Positions 12,207 through 23,245 of a stretch of DNA of 64,000 bases are shown here, in pieces. Where the stretch lies: NCBI GenBank assembly GCA_033807695.1, contig CM066302.1:1364001-1428000 (forward strand), in the 5' to 3' direction. Under the pieces are notes generated by a model that worked only from the letters and a program-made list of their open reading frames with translations, did not search any database and had not been told where the DNA came from. The translations under genes were made by a program, and so were the position numbers. The first letter of the stretch is position 1, and every line of letters starts with the position of its first letter. Origin of the DNA: Daedaleopsis sinensis. Lineage: Eukaryota; Basidiomycota; Agaricomycetes; Polyporales; Polyporaceae.

Positions 12207-14559
12207 TCATTCTGCGTGGTCGCGTTCATGTTCGTGTCCGGGTTGGTTCGCCCACTGTCGTACGAGGTCATGCAGCCCCAAATCGGCTTCCATCTGCGAA
12301 CAAATCCCAGTTCAGCACAACTCGTCCACGAGCGCCGAGCGGAGATAGTACGTCGGACGAACGCACCTGTCGTTTGAGCGCGACGTCCTCCTGGCCGGCG
12401 GACGAGCCGAAGACGGCGTCGATCTCCTCGAGCGAGACGTTCGCGGTCTCGGGCACGCAGCGCGTCGCCCAGACGTACCCGAGCGCGCAGGCGGCGGCGA
12501 AGATGAAGAAGGTGCCGCTCGGGGAGCGTTCCATGAGCACGGGGGTGAGGAGTCCAATCAGGACTGCGGGGACGTATCAGCACAAGGAATGCAAGGGACG
12601 AGAGGAAGGGGGGAAGAGCGGATGAAGGGAAGGGAAGGGTGGACGCACAGTTGTTGGACCAGTTGGACGCGGTCGCGAGCGCGACGCCCTTGCTGCGCGC
12701 GGAGAGCGGGAAGACCTCGCTCGGGAGGATCCAGCCGATCGGCCCGTAGCTCGTCCCGTACGCGGCGGTGAACGCGTACACGCACCCGACCGCCGCCCGC
12801 GCGGCGAGCGGGTGCGCGGGCCACGCGGCGCTGTAGCGGTGCACGAGCACGGCGATGAGGAGGTGCGCGAGCGCCATCGCGAGGCTGCCCCAGCGGAGGA
12901 GCGGGCGGCGGCCTGCACGACGGGGCGCGTGAGTGGGATGCTGGCATGGGTGGAGGGGGGAGGAAGGACGTACCGAGGCGGTCGATGAAGACGATCGCGG
13001 GGAACACGGCGAGGAACTGGACGATGCCGATCCCGCCGGCAGACATGAGGGTGACGGCGTCGCCTTGCAGACCGAGCGAGTGCATGAGGGTGGGGCCGTA
13101 GTACAGCAAGGCGTTGATCCCGCTCCATTCTAAAAAGAGTGAGCACAATGTGTCGATGAGAAGAAGAGGGACGCACGCTGGAAGACCATCATGAAGACGC
13201 CGATGAGCGTTCTCCTGAGCAGCTTTGGCTCGAACAGCCGCGCCCATGCGCGTATCTCCGTTCTGAGTGTCCCCGGCTTCGCGGCCTGGGTGTGGTCGCC
13301 GGTAGCCCGCTGCTCGATGAGAGAGGCTTCGACTTGCATCTCCAGCAGCTCGATCTGTGCAAGTGTTAGTAGACTGTAATGTACCCGTCCTGAGTGTGGC
13401 CGCGAGAGTAACGTGCCTGGAGCAAAGGATCTGTCGCACTTTCTTCTGGGGAACGTAGTCGTAGTCTGGCGAGAGAACGAAGTGCCTCATCGATACGCCC
13501 CTGTGCCACAAGTAGCCGAGGAGACGGTGGTAAGGCAAGACAACCGACGCCCAGAAGTATGCCTGGTATCAGCTGTATGCCGAGAGGGATCCTCCATGAC
13601 GCCGATCCCCCGACTGAGCGACACTGTCGACGTGAGTGAAAGTGGAGCTGACGATTTCCAGAGGCAGCACGCACTGTCGCGGGTGAAGAACCCTGTCCAG
13701 AACCCGAGGACGGCGCCGAGGACTATCGCAAACTGTTCGAGTGCCATGAGCGACCCGCGAACTTCAGGCGGGCTAATTTCTGCCATGTAGAGCGGAGATA
13801 GCATGCTGCGAGTGAAACATGACAATCAATTGGAGGTTACGATCGCGCATTTATCATTCAGCTCGTACCTGAGTGCACCGACGCCCAGCCCGCCGATGCC
13901 CCGACCGAGGATCAAATGAGAAGGACTTTGGGCAGCGCATTGAAGGGCCGAGCCAATGCAGAACACAGCTGCAGGGTAGGTTAGAGTGGGACAAACTTAT
14001 ACATGTGCAAACGCACTAACCACATGCGGTGAAGATAGACTGTCTCCTCGAGTACTTGTCGGTGAGTGTACCCGCAGTCAGTGCCCCAATGAGAGACCCA
14101 AGCTCGAGGGCAGCAGCTATGAGCAGAGGGGTGCCGTTTCATCTGGCTGCTATAGAGGGGTAGAAGACTGACTTTGACCACGTACTCATGAGACCTGTAT
14201 CCCAAGCACTGAGATGCCACCTTGCGACGAAGTCCTTCATCACCAGGACGTTGGCAATGACCCCCTGGTCGTACCCAAAGGTCAGACCTCCAATAGATGC
14301 AAACACTGCGCATCCTAAGGCGTAGTAGTTGTGTACGAGACCGACTACGCCTGGCGGACCATATGCATAGGTATAGTTGATACCGTCGGGCTGTACATGG
14401 AGGAGACCGCCGTGCGGTATTCGCTCGTTGACCGGATGGACGTGAGATCCTACATCGTCTTCTGCGATTTGGACATATCCTTCGCGGTTCCGTCCAGTCT
14501 AAAGAACGCTATTTCAATACCTTCGAACATGCTAGGGGTGCTGCCACAGTACTCACCAT
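12207..14559 (-). CDS. MFS sugar/quinate-type transporter, 11 exons
   Basis: Model: complement(join(12207-12293, 12367-12563, 12649-12912, 12974-13129, 13177-13354, 13417-13613, 13675-13805, 13869-13968, 14021-14116, 14186-14498, 14557-14559)), 573 aa, phases closing at every junction. Family signatures: 'GGLTFGYDQGVIANV' in TM1, 'GRGIGGLGVGAL', 'SPLYMAEISPPEVRGSL', 'SWRIPLGIQLIPG', 'PPSPRLLVAQGR', 'FQQWSGINALLYYGPT', 'GWILPSEVFPLSARSKG' and 'PETANVSLEEIDAVF'. These place it in the sugar porter family (TC 2.A.1.1); the N-terminus 'GPPGVVGLVHNYYAL' is of the fungal quinate/hexose type. Substrate is not predictable. Odd: the start codon appears to be a one-codon exon followed by a phase-0 GTGAGT intron, and the intron after 'ATDPLLQ' uses a GC donor (cag|gcacgt at 13416-13417). 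Confidence 0.88.
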
Positions 14560-14957
14560 TCGCAGCTATTCATTCCTTCACCAGATGTCCCTGTACCCAA
14601 CCTCGTTGTAGCCGAAGCTAAAGGTTCTTGACACGCGTATATGGCGTGGACGATAGACTCGAGTTGGACTCGAGGGAGAGAGCAGGAGAGAAGGCCAGGA
14701 GAAAGGCTTGGCGAAAGAGACAGCCTGAGAGCCACAGCCCAGTTGACGAGCGGCCCGACGTTACCGGGGAGGCTGCGAGGGCAGGCGAGAAGAGCGGGCT
14801 CCTCTCTCTTTCTCATCGTACTCTCTCCTCCTCCGCTACGGCTCTGTGCTGCTCTGGACCACGCATGGCATTTGCAGCATATACACAACCTAATCATTGA
14901 CCCCGACGCGGCTTGAGCAGAAAACCCGTACACCATTGCTCGTTTATTTGCGACAGG
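14560..14957. promoter_or_regulatory. Shared divergent promoter region, MFS transporter / 7-TM gene
   Basis: The 398 bp between the two divergent start codons must carry both promoters. It is rich in purine tracts (gagagag/ggagag near 14680-14790). No TATA box is evident. Confidence 0.4.
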
Positions 14958-17011
14958 ATGGATCGGCGCACTCTTCCTCTTCTGTGGACCATTCTGAGTC
15001 TCGCACTCTCTGCGTTTTGCCAGGACGATGCTGATGATGGGTGCGTCTACATATGTCTGTGTGTTCGAGTGTGATAGAGATCATAATGGGCATGAGGGAA
15101 CGTCTCAAGACCGGTGCCCGACTGCAGGATGACACTGGCAGGCATGCTCGATGGGACATCCAGCAATCCGATAGCTGCTTCTTATGCCGTTATTACTCCA
15201 CATGCCCAGAACCCCTACTCTGTCTGGCAAGAAAGCAGCCAGTGATGTCTAGCGCATTGTGGAGTGTTGCTACATTACTCCAGGCTATTCCGCGTTACCA
15301 TGCATAATATGCTGATGCACGGTGTGCTATAGGAGTTTCCCTTACGACCCTGTCCTCATCCATCGTCCACATTTTGCGCGGTCACTGCCTGTCCAAATCC
15401 TGCTACTAGGAATCACCCTCACCCTCACGACGGTCTTGATCATTCACCTCATTTTCACCGCTCAATACCACTGGCCTCTCGCCCCGGTCAACTATGTCCT
15501 GCAAATGTCTGCGGTCACCACACTTCTCATCTCCTGCATTGCAACCCTCCATGTCGTCCTGTCCAGTACGGTGGATCAGAGTATGCGATGGCCATACATG
15601 CTCGACTACATTGCCGTGGACATACCTCCACTAGATGATAATAGCGGATGGGAGATTGGCGAGCTTGCCGCATGGCTCCTCATGAATGCCACGACCTCAG
15701 GCCTCATCCAGGTGCGTTGATTTCTGCTGTTCTAAACCCCCGCTCAACAGACGCCGCCGGCAGATTACCCACATCCAATTCCTCACCCTCCTCTTCCCCT
15801 CCGGCCTCGAGCGCCGTCTCATATTCTCCCTGCTCGGCCCCCTCGCCATAGTCTCCTCCATCATGCACATCTTGCGCATTCACGACGATCCGTCTCTCGT
15901 CAAAGTCGCCACCGCAGTCCAGAACATCTGCAACGCGACGCTCTCCCTCCTCTTCACCGCCTCCCTCTTCCTCTGGGGCTGCCTCGTCAACCGGCGCGAC
16001 GCATGGCGCACGGACGGCGGCACCGCCGCCTTCGGGGCCGGGGCACTCACGCTCGCGCTCATCTCCACCGCGCTCACCTTCCTCTACATCCCGAGCCGCG
16101 ACTGGTACCCGTGGATGCCGGGCCTCATGTGGTCCGTCATCCTCTGGCAGAGCTTCCTCGGCTGGTGGTGGTGGGTCGGCGCGGGCATGGGCGTCGGCGA
16201 CGTCGAGGACCTGCTCCGGCGCGAGGAGAAGCGGCAGGAGAAGCGCAGGCTCCGGATGGCGAAGCGCATGGTCCGCAAGGAGCGCGCGCAGACGCTCTGG
16301 AAGGGCATGACCGGCGCCTTCTCCTCGTCCTCGTCCGGCCGCGCCCAGAGCGAGACCGGACGGCTGCCCTCGGACGCGGATGCGGAGCCGGGCGACTCGT
16401 CCGACGGCAGCAGCACCCAGGACGGCGGCGCGCGCGGGGGGAGGCAGGGAGAGAGTGACGTTACGCGCGTGGACTCGCGCCAGACGGCCGCGAGCCCCCC
16501 AGGCGCGCTCTTGCGGATCCTCAACCAGAACCGGGCAGGGCGCGCGCTGTACGGGTGGTACCTCGGGCTGCGGAACGCGCACTTCAAGGCCGCGCGCGAG
16601 CAGGCCGCAGAGCACATCGAGCGCATCAACCAGGCGTACGGGCCGGACGCGCAGGAGGGCGGGCATGGAGGGTTCGGGTGGGGCCTGGGCAGCTTCGGGA
16701 TCAGGAGAGAGCAGCGGCGGAGGAGACGGCAGGAGGAGCAGGCACAGAGGGAGAGAGCTGCGCAGGCGGGCGCGTACGAGATGGACGAGTTCGAGTCGGA
16801 GAACGATGAGGATGGGAGGAATGAGCAGGGCCACTCGAACTCGAAGGGTGGGGACGCGGAGGGCAGTGCTGGGGAAGCGGGGGTGCGGAGGAGAGTCGTG
16901 CCGCTCGCGAATCGCACGCTGCGGGATGAAAGTCACCGGCCGTCGTCGGTATGGTGGTGGGGGCCGCTGCAGAGGTGGCGTTTGCAGGATTCTACGGACT
17001 ATCGGTCATAG
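14958..17011 (+). CDS. Seven-transmembrane protein with signal peptide and charged cytosolic tail
   Basis: Model: join(14958-15040, 15128-15241, 15333-15711, 15764-17011), 607 aa. The small exon 15128-15241 keeps phase with both neighbours (gg|g and ca|g). Residues 1-21 are a signal peptide ('LPLLWTILSLALSAFC'). Seven hydrophobic segments follow: 'LPVQILLLGITLTLTTVLII', 'SAVTTLLISCIATLHVVL', a third spanning the exon 3/4 junction, 'RLIFSLLGPLAIVSSIM', 'NATLSLLFTASLFLWGCLV', 'GAGALTLALISTALTFLYI' and 'LMWSVILWQSFLGWWWWVG'. Then comes a roughly 300-residue cytosolic tail rich in Arg/Glu, Ser/Asp and Gly. The topology (signal peptide, extracellular N-terminus, 7 TM, long charged tail) is receptor-like, but no known GPCR motif is visible. 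Function unknown. Confidence 0.75.
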
Positions 17012-17794
17012 ACATTGGAATCTGGTGAGCAGTACGTTGCACAGATCTAACGATGACGAAACTGACATGGAGGCAGGATCCGTATTTTAAATCAGTCCCT
17101 CCTCGTGTTGTACCAACAGTCATGGTCACCTTTGGTGTTCCCACATGTTATGATTAATCTGTTCATGCTCAACCGTGGATTGCAATGTTTGTTATGGACT
17201 GCAGTTCATGACGGCGCTCGTTTGTCCGATTGCAAAACAGGGGCCTGGGCAAGATTCTTAGATTTCAGTCGTGAACATCAAGTGGTTATCATACCATCCT
17301 CACAACAAGCGTGACGTTCCAAGTTAAGAGTTTAAGTGTTCGGTCTCCAGGCTTACTATCTCAGTCCGACTTGAGGCAGTCGATCTAGAGTGATCGCTCA
17401 GGTCTCGAGGTTCATGTTTCCATGTGAAGTGGCTGCTGGTCGAATGTTCGCGAGGCGATTTCGAGCGCGTGTATATGCATCACCATCCTAGATCGCGTAC
17501 TGAGCCTCGGACCAACTTCACCCGATTATTCGGAGTACCTGCTTTCTCAAAGTCGCTAAGTAGTTGACCTGGACCACGCCTTAGCCATAGGCGGCAAAAG
17601 TTCAAGCTCGGGTAACATGGACCTACTCATTGGACTAATATACTAGAGTACAGGGTTACACTCGGCCCACACACTACAAATCGTATGTCAGTCTACTTCG
17701 CTACTACCGTACTAGTCCTGTGGCGATATTCAGAGCACACAAGAAAATGTCACAAGAAGCCTACCACGCCGAGAATAGGGCATTGGGACGTTGA
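17012..17794. other. Convergent intergenic region, nothing recognised
   Basis: AT-richer sequence between two convergent genes; only short random frames. No tRNA fold or repeat was seen. Confidence 0.5.
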
Positions 17795-19953
17795 CTATTC
17801 ATTCTCGAGCACTTCTATCCGACCCCGGAGCTGCGCAATCCTGAGCTGGAGCACCTCGAGCTCAGACTCGACGAAGGCGATCATCGCCTCGATGCTGCGG
17901 GGCCGCGTGTTGCGCGGACTGTCGTCCAGCCTGAGCGATTCCGCGCTGGGGGTGCACTTCGTCGCACCCGTCTTCCCGCCGTCCGGGGAGGAGCCCCAAG
18001 CCGAGCGCGGGGAGAAAGCGTCTCCTCCTCCGACTACGGTCGACGTCGGCGAGCCGCACCGTTCGTCGCTCCCCGCGGGGAGGTCGGTTTGCACGCTCAA
18101 GCTTTGGGGGTGCCGAATTGCATTGGTGCTGCTGAACGACGCGCGCGTACGCTCGTAGGCAGAGAGGGGCTGCGCGTCGCTTGAAGACGACGACGACGAA
18201 GAGGTGTCATCCTCCTTAGAGTCGGTATGCGCCGTGGGGAACTTCGCTACAGCTACAGATGCTCCGGCGGCGGTTCCGAGTCCTGGCGGGGTCAGCTCGG
18301 GAGAGGCCTTGTCGGCAAGGACGTGCAGCCACACTAGGTCAACGGACGGAAACGAGGCAGGTTGCTCGCTGCACACGTCCCTGAACTGAAGCAGGAAGTC
18401 GCGGTCGTACCTGCAATCCACATATTCAGATTTCAGCATTGAACACAACCTCAACCAGGGCGTTGACGGTGACGACGTACCGGAACCCCCCATGCCCGCT
18501 GCGCACGGACCTGAGCGCACGGTCGGGAGACTTGATCCCGTGCGGATACGGTACGGCACTGATGTCCTGGATTGCGCCTGCGTGGAGGAGCGTGCGGCCG
18601 AACGAGGACACGGGGGACACCGCGATGGCAGTGGGCACGACCCGCTTCGGCCTCGGAGGCCACGTAGGGACACCACCCCTGCCGCCGCCGTACGTCCTGC
18701 CCGTCCCTCTCTTCCACCTCGCAGCCCCATTCGACGCATCCTCTGCGCTCGCGCTCGCCCCATTGACCGCGACCGCGACGGACGTCGTCGTGTATAGAGG
18801 GAACCGGGGACCCTCCGTGCGCGCGGGCGGCTGCGTCTGCAGACTGACCGCGCTGCGCGAGGGCGAGACGGCCTGGTCGAGCCACTGATTCGCGTAGTAC
18901 TCCTCGTCGGACGCCGCCGCCCGGATGCTCTCCTCGTCCGCATCGCGCGAGGGCGACGGCGGCCGCGGACGATCATCAAAAGCGGGTGCGGGTGCGGGTG
19001 CGGGGGTAGGGGACGGGGACGGCCATTCAGACGCAGACGCGCTCTGTTTGATGAATGCGTTCAGGTCGAGGTCTCCCATGACCGGAGACTCGACGGATGT
19101 TGGTGCGGGTGCGGGTACAGATGCGGGTGCGGTTGCGGGCGCGAATGCGGGCGGGGCGACGGGACTCGCGCTGGACAAAGCGGAACGCTGGCCCGGGACG
19201 AACGTCGGCGCCTTCACGTTCAGGTTCGCACCTGCGGTTGGTCGAGGCGCGACGGCCGTGCGGGACGACGCGGACGATGATGTCGATGTCGAAGTCGAAC
19301 TTGCCCGCGTGAGCCCCGGGGGCACGGTGGAGCTGTCACGACGCTCGGGAGCGGGATGCGTCGCTGTGGTCCACCGAGGATGACGGCTCTCGTGTGGGGA
19401 CTGCCCTGGGGGTGTGTCGACTGAGTCAAACGTCAATGCGGGAGCGCACGAGGGCGGGGGCGTTGCCGCCGGACTGGAGCCGCCCCAAGCGGCGACCTCG
19501 TCTGTTTTGACGTCCCATTCGAAGACGTCGTCGTCCTCGGATTTGGACGGGGCGGCAGCCGGCGGGCTGGGAGTGTGTTCAGACGCGGACGCAGACGCAG
19601 GGACGAGGGTGGGCCGCGGTTCTATGATTCGGCGGCGGACGGGTAGACGTGTTGAACGCGTACGATGAACGAGCAGTCGCAAGCGGAGGCAGGCTGCGGG
19701 TACTCACGCCAGAATGATGGAGGCTTGGACCGGCGGTCTGGCCGCGCGGGTTCTGGGACACGGTGTGGTAGGATGTTCAACATCGCGCGAGCGGGCATGC
19801 GCAGAGAGGATACGTACGCCAGATTGGAGAGGTGTCGGACGCGCTGTCGCTCGAGCGAGCGAGCATGACGCCGCCTGATACATAAGGGCGCGGTCGTTTG
19901 TTCCATGGGGTGCTGGGAGAGACCGGGGTGACCGGTTCGGTGTGCGATGTCAT
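17795..19953 (-). CDS. Disordered protein with PAM2 motif and eIF4E-binding motif (candidate translation regulator)
   Basis: Model: complement(join(17795-18410, 18481-19621, 19708-19752, 19818-19953)), 645 aa; phases 1, 1 and 2 close exactly. Seen: low-complexity Ser/Pro/Ala chain with (1) 'ANLNVKAPTFVPG' at about residues 192-204, a canonical PAM2 motif (LNxxAxxFxP) that binds the MLLE domain of poly(A)-binding protein; (2) 'FRYDRDFLLQFRDVCSEQP' at about 440-458, matching the eIF4E-binding consensus YxxxxL-phi and resembling the eIF4E-binding site of eIF4G; (3) PA repeats near 262-274; (4) a C-terminal coiled coil (about 612-645). There is no MIF4G or MA3 domain, so it is not a complete eIF4G. 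The eIF4E motif is created across the 18411-18480 intron (GGFR|YDRD), which raises confidence in the splice. Inference: a 4E-BP-like or bridging regulator of mRNA translation or decay in the cytoplasm. Confidence 0.8.
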
Positions 19954-20639
19954 GTGGACCTGTTGTGAGCGTTAGGGAACCATCGTTCATCTAAACTATT
20001 CACGTTGATAAGGACGTACTTTGCCCGGGTTGAACGTTGAGGCAGCGGGCGGACAGACTCACGGAGGGAAAGACCAAGCTGTGGGTCGAGCTGAGTGGTC
20101 TTTGTATATGCACTCCTGCAGCTGATGAACGTGAGGATGCTGCGGTAGATGGTCAACGAGGATCGTGGGATGAGAATGAGAACTCGCTGCGACATGCCAA
20201 CCCCGAGGACAGGGCCCTGCGTCTCTGCGTAGACAAGCTTCCATAACCATCCATGTTTTGATTAGGTTCCGTTCAGACAATTGCAGAAAGTCCTCGTGGG
20301 ACCATTTTGCGCAACACTGGGGTGGCAGTGGGGCAAGACAAACAGTATAGAGCGATAGCTCTGCAGCTGCAGGAGGTGGCCTCGTGAGCGAGGACCCACA
20401 CGAAGAATCCTTGATGATTGACCTGCAGGCTGCAGCAGTGAGTTATGGTTCGTGGTCAAAGTTAGCGCGGGCAAGGCCAGGTGCAGACCAGGAGCGAGAG
20501 AAGAGCAACGTTATGCCATTCGTAGATTCGTCACAGACATTGCAGCTACGCACATCGCGCGTGACCAAGCACAAGTTCATAACACTCCATAACAGCCAAT
20601 CCGAGTCTGAATCTCATCACTCACGAGTCGTCATCTGCT
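19954..20639. other. Intergenic, nothing recognised
   Basis: 5' flank of the PAM2 protein gene and 3' flank of TM-A. Only short frames on both strands, no domain, no TATA box close to 19953. Confidence 0.5.
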
Positions 20640-21819
20640 TCACCAGAGCGCTATCGCAGCAGCGACGCCGCACACGCCCATGCACGCGCTCGCGAAGATT
20701 CCCAGCGCGATCGGGACCGCCGTCCACGAGTACGTGATGATGCCCAGCAGCGCGAGCACGAAGCCGGCGCTGGACATGCCCGCGCAGACCGTGTGCGCCT
20801 TCGAGAGCGTCCCGACCATGCCCTTCAGCAGCGCGACGGAGTCGTCGGCGGGCGCGGGCGGCGCCTCAGGGTCCGTACCCTGGCCCATACTGCGCGTGCG
20901 CGCGTGCGCGGCTGCTCGTTTGCCCGCGCAGGTGAGGAAGGAGAGCGGGTGCGTGCGGTAGACGCTCACGAGCCCGCGCAGGTCCGTGAAGACTTCCGCG
21001 GGGAGGTCCGCGATGGTCTCCTCGAGGACATCGATGGCTGAGGAGGGACCGACGGTAGCGGTCTTGGATATTGAAGGCCGATGCGTGTAGGAGTTGCTGC
21101 GCGCACGCTGCTTCTCCATGGAGTTCGGGTTCCGGGAGGTGGACGATGCGCGGGTCCGTGTGAGGCGGGCGGGCGGGTCGGAGTCCTCCTCTTTCTTTTC
21201 CGCGTCGTTTAGGCGGTACCGGATTAGCACAAAGGAAGCGACGTATGCGACAATCGCTGCAAACACAGTATCGTGTCAGTACTCGGGAGGACGACGGACT
21301 CCGACGAGGTAGAGTAATATGACGGATATATGCGCATATATAGGGGAGCGCTGCAGTTTGTGACCAATGTGGGTGACGCAGAGTGGTATATGCGTCGAGA
21401 AGGAGTGAGATGGGAGTTTATACGCACAGGCACAGACGTGGAAGATGATCGCGCCACCAAGGCTGGCGTTGATGACCAGGTCTCTGTTCGACCAGTCGCT
21501 TAGATCAGGTCTCCGGGTGGTTGAGGTGAGCGAGAAGAGCAGACTGTCGATGGACACGAAGAAAGTCGTCTGGGCATATGGACTTGTCAGTCTGCCATCG
21601 CACCGATGCTAAACGGAGGAGACTGACCACCACTGCCTGGTGCTGAAGCCGATCCAGCCAAACTTGGACAACAGCCAGCAAAGCCTGCTTCGCCGCATCC
21701 TGCGGACTCGAGCCAGGAGCTACAGCATCCATATACAGCATCTATCAGTCCTCTGCGCTGGCGGGAGGTCGGGAGCACTCACCTGGGGCGACGGCAGCGG
21801 CGGCGCGGGACTTGAACAT
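20640..21819 (-). CDS. TTFF-family membrane protein, copy A
   Basis: Model: complement(join(20640-21256, 21428-21569, 21628-21719, 21783-21819)), 295 aa. An amphipathic lead 'QALLAVVQVWLDRLQ' is followed directly by 'TTFFVSIDSLLFSL', then TM 'NASLGGAIIFHVC' joined over an intron to 'AYVASFVLIRYRLNDAEKK'. A variable Ser/Arg-rich linker and two C-terminal TM helices ('GFVLALLGIITYSW', 'ALGIFASACMGVCGVA') complete it. Two paralogs lie at 55921-56970 and 59834-60868; with copy B the intron phases and positions are identical. The family is not one I can name; such proteins are common, uncharacterised and lineage-specific in Agaricomycetes. Start ATG chosen because MFK...AAAP aligns with MFA...AAAP of copy B. 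Confidence 0.8.
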
Positions 21820-23245
21820 GGTGGTCGAGGTTGCGAACGTTTGCGGAGAGCGTCGCTGTCTTATGGACGATGGCCAGGGTCGACTGACATGAGAACATCA
21901 AACCACCCTGCTTCCACCCGACGTTCTTCGGACGTACTCCATCGGGCTAATGTACTTTATTATTGCCCGCATTCCATACCATCACTTGTTGGCGAATCCT
22001 CGACGCTTGGGGCACATCATAGACGAATCAGCCGTTATTCAGTGTGGCGCATAGAGTAGTAATTAGAGTATGCATGGCTTGGAAGCTGGTCGCGGGATGG
22101 ACTACAAGGTCGACGGAGCAAGGAGTAAGTGGTACTACGGTGGGCGGCATGAGGTTGGATAGCGGGCGCTCCGGTGTCTATCCATATCTGGAGAAAAAGT
22201 GGACGTAAACATATTATGTAAGCACTGTCCTCCAGGGACCAGAAGCAGGCTACAGCAGGTTGACAGCAACCCTCTTCTTCGAGTGTCTACTCTTCCCCTC
22301 TGCGGTGCTCTCGCTCTATGTGGAACTGCAAGTAACATTGGCCAAAGTTGCTAAACATTAGGATCGTGGTTCGGCAGCTATCCGGGCAGAACTGTTCAGA
22401 AACATTGGCCATCGCCCATGGCAGCTTTCGCTCTCGAGGCAACTCGTACGAGCGACTAGCAGTACAGGTCGTGGTGAGTCGTCGATTTGAAATCGATGTT
22501 TTTCTGTGAAGCTTGCATCCGTGATGTGAAACTGTTCCCTATTACCTGAAGGACCAATATCACTTCGCACGAAAGGGTTGGAGTCCTCTGTGATCGACTT
22601 CTTGCTTCATTAATCTGAGGTGTGACTTCGAGACATAACTCATACGCTATCTCAGCATGGCCTTGTGAACTTTGCTTGCTGATCGTCGCTACTTGTAGGT
22701 CCGTTGCTAGCCACGTCGTATACTAGGATGGAAGCACAAGAGGTTGTCAGGTGAGTGACAGATTTCGCATACGTCTATTGCCCCGTCTACCTCTTCCGAG
22801 TGTTGCCGAGCTCTTTCTTTTTTATGATGAGACAGTAGTATCGCTGCGTTCTTAATGACGAGAGGTCATACCCCTCGGGGTCGCGTCGCTCTTGTATGAT
22901 CGCGCCCTCACGGGCTTTATCTTCTCTCTGATCTGCACTCCACATCTCTTGTTCTAGCGCTATCCATCTGCACATTCGCCGACGCTAACTGGAACTCTCT
23001 ACAGCAATTTGGGTAACAATGATTGCAGCTATCAGGATGCGGTGAGTACTACCATCGCAGACTTCACGCGCACTATACATGTTCCCAAATCTGTTTGAGC
23101 TGGCCGCATTGAATGATCTCTAAGCAATGATTATGCGGTTTACCTGGTCGTACCCTGGGGACCTGTAGCGCCTCAACCAGCTGTATAGTTCATATTCGTA
23201 CAGATATCGCAACTTCATGTTTCCTACCAGATCCGACTAACCCCT
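21820..23245. other. Intergenic; possible tiny spliced ORF
   Basis: Mostly featureless. One oddity: ATG at 22728, exons 22728-22750, 23005-23041 and 23100-23123 with two perfect GTGAGT donors would encode a 27-residue peptide. No homology can be judged; it may be the remnant 5' end of a lost gene. Around 22780-22980 the minus strand has a Lys/Arg/Glu-rich short frame without a recognised domain. Confidence 0.3.

Noticed and set aside
12558..13538. 326-codon minus-strand ORF across the MFS gene
   Set aside because: It reads through introns and changes frame relative to the transporter; the spliced model explains all conserved motifs.
15704..16936. 410-codon minus-strand ORF
   Set aside because: Shadow of the GC-rich 7-TM gene exon on the plus strand; Pro/Arg/Glu composition is an artefact of the complementary GC-rich third positions.
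18900..19160. gcgggt(gc) repeats as a non-coding satellite
   Set aside because: They lie in frame in the disordered PAM2 protein and encode Pro-Ala repeats.
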